From assembly GCA_036488875.1 (NCBI GenBank), contig DASXGW010000008.1:62001-126000 (forward strand): a stretch of 64,000 bases of DNA, in the 5' to 3' direction. The translations under genes and the position numbers were made by a program. The notes beneath the pieces are model-generated. The model made no database searches and was not told where the DNA came from. It saw only the letters and a list, made by a program, of their open reading frames with translations. Within the stretch, counting starts at the first letter, position 1. Each line of letters starts with the position of its first letter. This stretch comes from Candidatus Baltobacteraceae bacterium. GTDB lineage: Bacteria; Vulcanimicrobiota; Vulcanimicrobiia; Vulcanimicrobiales; Vulcanimicrobiaceae. This document shows positions 59,415 through 64,000 of this stretch, one piece after another.

Positions 59415-61546
59415 AATCCTTGGCCGTAGTCGACGCCCATCGTGCGCAGCTTCTCGACTTGTTCTTCGTCCTCGACTCCCTCGGCTACGACGTACAACCC
59501 TAGCGTCTTTGCCAACGCCACGATCGCGCGAACGATCGCCAGCGACTGACGATCGGCGATCATCGGCTCGATGAACGAGCGGTCGATCTTCAATCCGGCG
59601 ACCGGAAGACGCTGTGCGTAACTGAGCGACGAATGACCCGTTCCGAAGTCGTCGATCATCGCTTGCACGCCGCCGGCGCGCAGCTGCGCTAAAACCGTCA
59701 GCGCCTCGTCGGCGCGCTCCATGATCGCCGTCTCGGTCAGCTCGATCTTGAGCGATTTTGGATCGAGGCCCGAGTCGCCGAGCTCGGAGTGCGTCTTGGC
59801 CAATAGATCGCCGCGATGCAGACGCGTGGCGGACACGTTCACGGAAACGGAGATGCCGGGCAGCCGCGCCTGCAAGGAAACGACGTCGCGACAGGCCTGC
59901 TTCAAGACGAGCGAGTCGATCGCGTCGATCGTTCCCGACTGTTCGGCAAGCGGGATGAAGATCGCGGGGGAGACGGCCGTGCCGTTGTCGTCGGTCCAGC
60001 GCGCGAGCGCTTCCATCGACGCAACGCGCCCCGTGCGCAAGTTCACGATGGGTTGGTACATCGCAAAAACTCGGCGATTTTCGACCGCGCGCCGCAGCGC
60101 CGTTTCGAGCGAGTGCCGGGCGATCGCGTTCTCGCGCATCCGTTCGTCGAAAACGGCGTACCGCGCGCGTCCGGAGTTCTTCGCGGCATACATCGCCGTA
60201 TCGGCGTCGCGCAGCATCTCGACGGCCGATCCGTACCGCGGCGTGCTCGTAACGATGCCGATCGATGCGCTGATGTAGATCTCGCGCTCGTCGATCGTGA
60301 AGGCCTTGCCCAACTCGCGAATGATACGATCGGCGGCGAGCTCGGCACCGGTCTGCGACGCGAGCGGCAGATACGCGACGAACTCGTCCCCGCCGATACG
60401 GCCCAGCTCGGAGCCGTCGAGCGCGATCGACAGCATGCGCTCGGCAATCGCGCAGAGCAGTTGATCGCCGACGCCGTGTCCCAAACTATCGTTGACGACC
60501 GCGAAGCGGTCCAAATCGACGAACAGTACCGTGAAACCGCCTTGCGCGTCGGGTGCGAGCGCGTGCAACTCTTCGTCGAGACGCGCCATGACGTACGCGC
60601 GATTGCGCAAACCCGTCAGCGCATCGCGCGACGCGGTTTCTTGCAGCGCCTGCGCGCGCAGCTGCAAACGGCGGTAGCGCACCAGCGCGAGGATCGCGAA
60701 TCCGACGATCGCCCAGTAGATCAGGGTGACCGGTACTCCGACGGCAATCGCTTCTTTACGCGCGGCGGCGAGCGCCGGAAAATGCGAGCCGAGATAAATC
60801 GTCCACGGCGCCGTGCGCAGTTTCGTCTGCAACGGCGTCGAGTCCAGAGCGAACGACGGTTCCGGCGCGGTGCCGGCGATGGTTATACCGCTCGCATCGG
60901 TCACCCAAAGGCGGTCCTCCGGGGCAACTTCTTGAGCGACCATGCGCGTGAGCGCCGACTGGAGCCATTCGACGAGAACGACTCCGGCGATGCGATTACC
61001 CGCGGCGAACGCCTCGCTCGCACCGATAAACGTCAGGCCGTGCGCGGACGTATACGGTCCGGTCATTGCCGGTTTGCCGGCAGCCTTCATCGCGGCTGCG
61101 TACCACGGACGGCCGAGGTAATCGTAGGCGTTGCCGGGTTCGATCCATTGTTCGGCGTCGTGCGTTCGATCGGCAGCGTAGCGATAGAGACCGAAACGCA
61201 TCGCCGCTCGCTCGAAAGCGAAAGGCTCGTAGAAAACGCCGATACCGTAGATCAGCGATCGATCCGATGCGGCCAGCAAGCGGCGCACGTCGCGCTCCAG
61301 ATCGGATTTCCGGCGTTCGCCACGAAACGTTACGTTCGCGACGTGAGCGAGCTGGACGGCGATTCCGGCGGCGTCTTCCAGCCGCAGCGCGTCCTGATTG
61401 AGCCGTGCTCCCTGAGCGGCCACCTCTTGCCGGCGGACTTCCGAGAGCCGTCCGTTCGCATAGAGCAAGCCAAGCGCGTAGATGACGGTCGCCACGAAAA
61501 GCGTGGCGACGATCCAAGGCCACGGATACCGGGAATCGTTGTTCAC
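59312..61546 (-). CDS. Membrane GGDEF-EAL c-di-GMP enzyme with extracytoplasmic sensor
   Basis: A 744-residue protein. A first helix (WIVATLFVATVIYALGLLYA), a periplasmic Cache-like sensor (about 35-265, with YLGRPWYAAAMKA and MTGPYTSAHG) and a second helix (IAVGVPVTLIYWAIVGFAILALV) precede GGDEF (IGGDEFV intact) and EAL (SMEALARW, LTETAIMERA, IDDFGTGHSSLSY, AEGVED). Both catalytic signatures are complete, so it may make or break down c-di-GMP. GTG 61546 with AGGGG upstream begins the first helix. It follows rodA by 31 bases in the same direction. Confidence 0.9.
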   Translation of the reverse strand: MNNDSRYPWPWIVATLFVATVIYALGLLYANGRLSEVRRQEVAAQGARLNQDALRLEDAAGIAVQLAHVANVTFRGERRKSDLERDVRRLLAASDRSLIYGIGVFYEPFAFERAAMRFGLYRYAADRTHDAEQWIEPGNAYDYLGRPWYAAAMKAAGKPAMTGPYTSAHGLTFIGASEAFAAGNRIAGVVLVEWLQSALTRMVAQEVAPEDRLWVTDASGITIAGTAPEPSFALDSTPLQTKLRTAPWTIYLGSHFPALAAARKEAIAVGVPVTLIYWAIVGFAILALVRYRRLQLRAQALQETASRDALTGLRNRAYVMARLDEELHALAPDAQGGFTVLFVDLDRFAVVNDSLGHGVGDQLLCAIAERMLSIALDGSELGRIGGDEFVAYLPLASQTGAELAADRIIRELGKAFTIDEREIYISASIGIVTSTPRYGSAVEMLRDADTAMYAAKNSGRARYAVFDERMRENAIARHSLETALRRAVENRRVFAMYQPIVNLRTGRVASMEALARWTDDNGTAVSPAIFIPLAEQSGTIDAIDSLVLKQACRDVVSLQARLPGISVSVNVSATRLHRGDLLAKTHSELGDSGLDPKSLKIELTETAIMERADEALTVLAQLRAGGVQAMIDDFGTGHSSLSYAQRLPVAGLKIDRSFIEPMIADRQSLAIVRAIVALAKTLGLYVVAEGVEDEEQVEKLRTMGVDYGQGFYFSHALDVGAMESFIDGRESRYAAAPESVATVS

Positions 61547-61577
61547 CAAAGCCCCTGCGAACTCGCTTGAGGCTCTT

Positions 61578-62711
61578 CTAGGCGTTCCCCAGCACGTCCC
61601 GGTCCTTCTGTGAGTAAATGTTGAGCAGCACGCCGATCGACGCAAATCCCGTCAGAATCGCGGAGCCGCCGTACGAAACGAACGGAAGCGGAATGCCCGT
61701 GATCGGCATCATGCCGATCGTCATGCCGACGTTGACGAGGACGTGGAAGAAAAACGCGCCCACGATGCCGGCGGCCAGCAAGAATCCGAAGCGGTCCCGC
61801 GCCGCCAACATCGTGCGTATGCCGCCGTAGATGAGCACGACGTAAAGTGCCAGCAGCGCGAGCGCGCCGAGAAATCCCCACTCCTCGGCCAAGACCGTAA
61901 AGATGAAGTCGGTCGAGTTTTCGGGGACGAATCCGAGTTGGGTCTGCGTGCCGTGATGGAATCCGCGACCCAGCCACTCACCGCTGCCGACCGCGATCTT
62001 CGATTGATTGAGGTTGTAGCCGGATCCGAGCGGATCGAGCTTCGGATTGAGAAAGACGAGCAAGCGAGCTTTCTGAAACGGCTTGAGCACCGCGTTGGTG
62101 CCGACGGCGGCCGCCGCGACGAGCACGACGCCGAACGCGTAAATCGCGAAGTCGCCGAGTCGCGGCAATCCGAAGAACAACACGGTACTCAATATCGCCA
62201 ACAGCACGAGCGCCGTGCCGAGATCGGGCTGCTTGAGAATCAGCAGCGCCGGAATCGCGACGGTGAGCAGCGGCTTCCACAGATCTTGCAAGTTCTCGTA
62301 CGTGCCTTTGCTCATCACGGCAGCCAACGCTATCGCCAAAATGAGTTTGGCCGGCTCGGACGGCTGGAACGTGCCGAACGGACCGAGCGAGATCCAGCGC
62401 TGCGCGCCCAGCGCGCTGTGACCGCCGCGCAAAATGAACAGCAGTAAGAGCAGGTTGACGGCGTAAAGATACGGCGCCCACCGCTGCCAGTTGCGATAGT
62501 CGACCAGCGAGAAGACGAACATCAGCGGAATGCCGAGCGCCACGTACATGATTTGACGGCGCGCCTCGCCGGCAAAAGCCGGATTGTGAAAACCGGCGGA
62601 ACTGATGCACGCGATACCAATCAGCGTGATTGCGCTGCCGGCGATTGCGAGCGGCCAATTGAACGTGCGAGCGTAGCGCTTAGCGCTGCTGCGAACGGTG
62701 AGTGTCGCCAA
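61578..62711 (-). CDS. rodA: Rod-shape determining glycosyltransferase RodA
   Basis: A 377-residue SEDS-family peptidoglycan polymerase with ten membrane helices. Family stretches: GAQRWISLGPFGTFQPSEPAKL, KQPDLGTALVLL, FVPENSTDFIFTVLAEEWGFLG and GIPLPFVSYGGSAIL. RodA elongates the lateral wall together with PBP2. Position after minDE, as in many rod-shaped bacteria, favours RodA over FtsW. The TTG start at 62711 follows minE by seven bases. Confidence 0.93.
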   Translation of the reverse strand: MATLTVRSSAKRYARTFNWPLAIAGSAITLIGIACISSAGFHNPAFAGEARRQIMYVALGIPLMFVFSLVDYRNWQRWAPYLYAVNLLLLLFILRGGHSALGAQRWISLGPFGTFQPSEPAKLILAIALAAVMSKGTYENLQDLWKPLLTVAIPALLILKQPDLGTALVLLAILSTVLFFGLPRLGDFAIYAFGVVLVAAAAVGTNAVLKPFQKARLLVFLNPKLDPLGSGYNLNQSKIAVGSGEWLGRGFHHGTQTQLGFVPENSTDFIFTVLAEEWGFLGALALLALYVVLIYGGIRTMLAARDRFGFLLAAGIVGAFFFHVLVNVGMTIGMMPITGIPLPFVSYGGSAILTGFASIGVLLNIYSQKDRDVLGNA

Positions 62712-62718
62712 TACCTCG

Positions 62719-63153
62719 CTAGTGCGCCGGAGCCGGCTTTGGCCCTGCCCCTACGGGCTGATTCTTGCGACGCCGACGGCGGCGCCGAACGATGATGTTG
62801 TTTTCGCCGGCCGCTTGAGCACCGGGCGACGTGACGTTCGGGGCGGATGCGACCGCAACGGCAGGCGCCGGTTCGGCGGCCTTGGGCGTTGCATTGGTCG
62901 GCCGGTTCACCGAGAGAATCGGGATGTTGGCCAGCATTGCGAGCGCACGATCCTGCTGCTCGAAGTTGACCTCGATGCGATCGCGATCCACTTCGACGTA
63001 CCGCGAGATGACGTCGACCAGATCGCGCTTCATCGATTCGATCATTTCGGGTGCGAGCTCGAGATGGTCGGTCATCAGCACCAGGCGCAAGCGCTCCTTG
63101 GCCGCGACGCTCGATCCGGGCTGTCCGAAGAGCCGCTTGAGGAAGTCTATCAT
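62719..63153 (-). CDS. minE: MinE with extended Arg-rich C terminus
   Basis: A 144-residue MinE, the topological factor that stimulates MinD ATPase and sets its pole-to-pole pattern. Residues 1-90 match MinE (IDFLKRLFG amphipathic start, RLRLVLMTDH MinD-binding helix, DLVDVISRYVEVDRDRIEVNFE). The remaining 55 residues are an Ala/Pro-rich linker ending in IIVRRRRRRRKN and a Pro/Ala tail. Usual MinE proteins are about 80-100 residues. ATGA overlap with minD. No minC is visible; it could lie beyond position 64000. Confidence 0.9.
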   Translation of the reverse strand: MIDFLKRLFGQPGSSVAAKERLRLVLMTDHLELAPEMIESMKRDLVDVISRYVEVDRDRIEVNFEQQDRALAMLANIPILSVNRPTNATPKAAEPAPAVAVASAPNVTSPGAQAAGENNIIVRRRRRRRKNQPVGAGPKPAPAH

Positions 63154-63995
63154 GCTTTCTTTCCTCCGAAGATCGAACCGATTTTATCCAAGAACGTTTC
63201 TTTCGTTACCGGCATCGGCGCGGGCACGTCTTCACCCGCGACGCGCGCCGCAATCGCGTGGTAGGCTGCCGCGGTGGGTCCGTCCTTGCGAAGCGCCAAG
63301 GGCTCGCCTCGGTTCGTCGTGACGATGATCTCGGGTTCGTCGGCGATCACACCGAGCAACGGCAGGCGCAGGATGGCGTTCACGTCCTCGACCGACAGCA
63401 TCTTGCCCTTCTTTACGAGCAGCGGACGCAAGCGGTTGATTACCAGCTGCGGCCGGAACCGGTTGCCAAGCAATCCGACGACGCGATCGACGTCGCGCAC
63501 CGCGGAAACCTCGGGCGTGCACACGACGATGGCTTCCTCCGCGCCCGCCACCGCGTTTTTGAAGCCGAGCTCGATGCCGGCCGGACAATCGATCAGCACG
63601 TACTCGAAGCGCTCGCGCAGCGCCGCAATCAGCGCGCGCATCTTCTCCGTATCGACTTCGTCTTTTTCGCGCGATTGCGCCGCGGCCAGCAAAAAGAGTT
63701 TCTCGCTGTGCTTGTCGGCGACGAGCGCTTCCTCGAGCGTCACGCGCTCCTCGAGCACGTCGAGCAAGTGGTGCTTGACGCGGCTTTCCAGACCGAGAAC
63801 GATGTCGAGATTGCGCAACCCGACGTCCGCGTCGACCAGCGCGACGGACGCGCCGCGCTGCGCGAGCGCGGTACCGAGATTGGCGGTCGTCGTCGTCTTG
63901 CCGACGCCGCCTTTTCCGGAGGTGACGACGATCGCTCGCCCTAGCGGTTTCGCGCGCTCCGGCACACTTTCCAGTGTGGGCTGTAGTTGATGCAT
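63150..63995 (-). CDS. minD: Septum-site determining ATPase MinD
   Basis: A 281-residue ParA/MinD ATPase: deviant Walker A SGKGGVGKTTT, switch I DADVGLRNLD, Walker B VLIDCPAG, and a C-terminal amphipathic membrane-targeting helix (TKETFLDKIGSIFGGKK). MinD recruits MinC and interacts with MinE to place the division site. ATG 63995 gives about 20 residues before the usual start; GTG 63965 would give about ten. The window ends five bases upstream. Confidence 0.93.
   Translation of the reverse strand: MHQLQPTLESVPERAKPLGRAIVVTSGKGGVGKTTTTANLGTALAQRGASVALVDADVGLRNLDIVLGLESRVKHHLLDVLEERVTLEEALVADKHSEKLFLLAAAQSREKDEVDTEKMRALIAALRERFEYVLIDCPAGIELGFKNAVAGAEEAIVVCTPEVSAVRDVDRVVGLLGNRFRPQLVINRLRPLLVKKGKMLSVEDVNAILRLPLLGVIADEPEIIVTTNRGEPLALRKDGPTAAAYHAIAARVAGEDVPAPMPVTKETFLDKIGSIFGGKKA
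63963..63978. other. Perfect 6-base-pair hairpin at the minD start region
   Basis: CACACT (63963-63968) and AGTGTG (63973-63978) form a perfect stem with a TTCC loop. It overlaps the alternative GTG start at 63965 of minD. It may be a chance structure or one that influences start choice. Confidence 0.3.
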
Positions 63996-64000
63996 CGCTG

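Noticed and set aside
59816-61570. A 584-codon open frame on the plus strand, antisense to the GGDEF-EAL gene
   Set aside because: The minus-strand protein has complete GGDEF and EAL signatures; the antisense product is Arg-rich and without domain features.

Overview
This is a gene-dense, GC-rich bacterial chromosome segment. There are no rRNA, tRNA, CRISPR or phage genes, and no stretch over about 300 bases lacks a gene. Starts are often GTG or TTG, most same-strand neighbours overlap by 4 bases (ATGA/GTGA), and several genes lack a Shine-Dalgarno site. Lipoproteins, a heptose-sugar pathway, FtsEX/EnvC-type genes, MinDE and RodA suggest a rod-shaped diderm. The gene mix (P450, fused 2-oxoglutarate dehydrogenase, lysine 2,3-aminomutase with Kdd, GT-C glycosyltransferases) would fit a Candidatus Eremiobacterota (WPS-2) type lineage. 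That assignment is inference, since no phylogenetic marker was analysed.

Layout. 0.1-4.8 kb: peptide-binding lipoprotein divergent from an Lrp regulator, then kdd and kamA (lysine degradation), closed by a repeat and a strong intrinsic terminator. 4.8-12.9 kb: mixed single genes (AraC regulator, two-lobed aspartic protease with PDZ, serine hydrolase, P450, GNAT, SUI1/YciH, LOG, CGNR regulator). 12.5-17.1 kb: a 1417-residue fusion of 2-oxoglutarate dehydrogenase E2 and E1 with two lipoyl domains, coupled to a carboxymuconolactone-decarboxylase-family gene. 17.3-20.7 kb: a tight four-gene sulfur-type operon (binding protein, DsrE-like, TsdA-like dihaem cytochrome, YeiH transporter). 20.7-29.2 kb: dienelactone hydrolase, rmuC and PilZ; a cupredoxin/phosphoesterase/ECF sigma/anti-sigma operon; peroxiredoxin; degenerate aspartic protease; acyl-CoA dehydrogenase.

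29.2-36.8 kb: ftsE-ftsX, a histidine kinase, a REC-GGDEF regulator, an EnvC-like M23 peptidase and two S41 proteases in one direction, joining cell-division control, signalling and wall remodelling. 36.8-55.6 kb: a large surface-glycan region with a UDP-sugar dehydrogenase, two sugar epimerases, a DPM1-like GT2, four related GT-C membrane glycosyltransferases, GtrA, and candidates for all four steps from sedoheptulose 7-phosphate to an NDP-D-glycero-alpha-D-manno-heptose (GmhA-, HddA-, GmhB- and HddC-like), plus a transaldolase-like protein. An RNase E/G gene opens one of these operons. 55.8-64 kb: lipoprotein, GT39-like transferase with a leucine-rich partner, methyltransferase, GGDEF-EAL protein, then rodA, minE and minD.

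The most unusual items are: the lipoylated E2-E1 fusion with an intergenic-type repeat read in frame inside it; the compact TsdA/DsrE/YeiH/binding-protein operon; signalling genes inserted between ftsEX and its envC-like partner; and the heptose-plus-GT-C glycan cluster.
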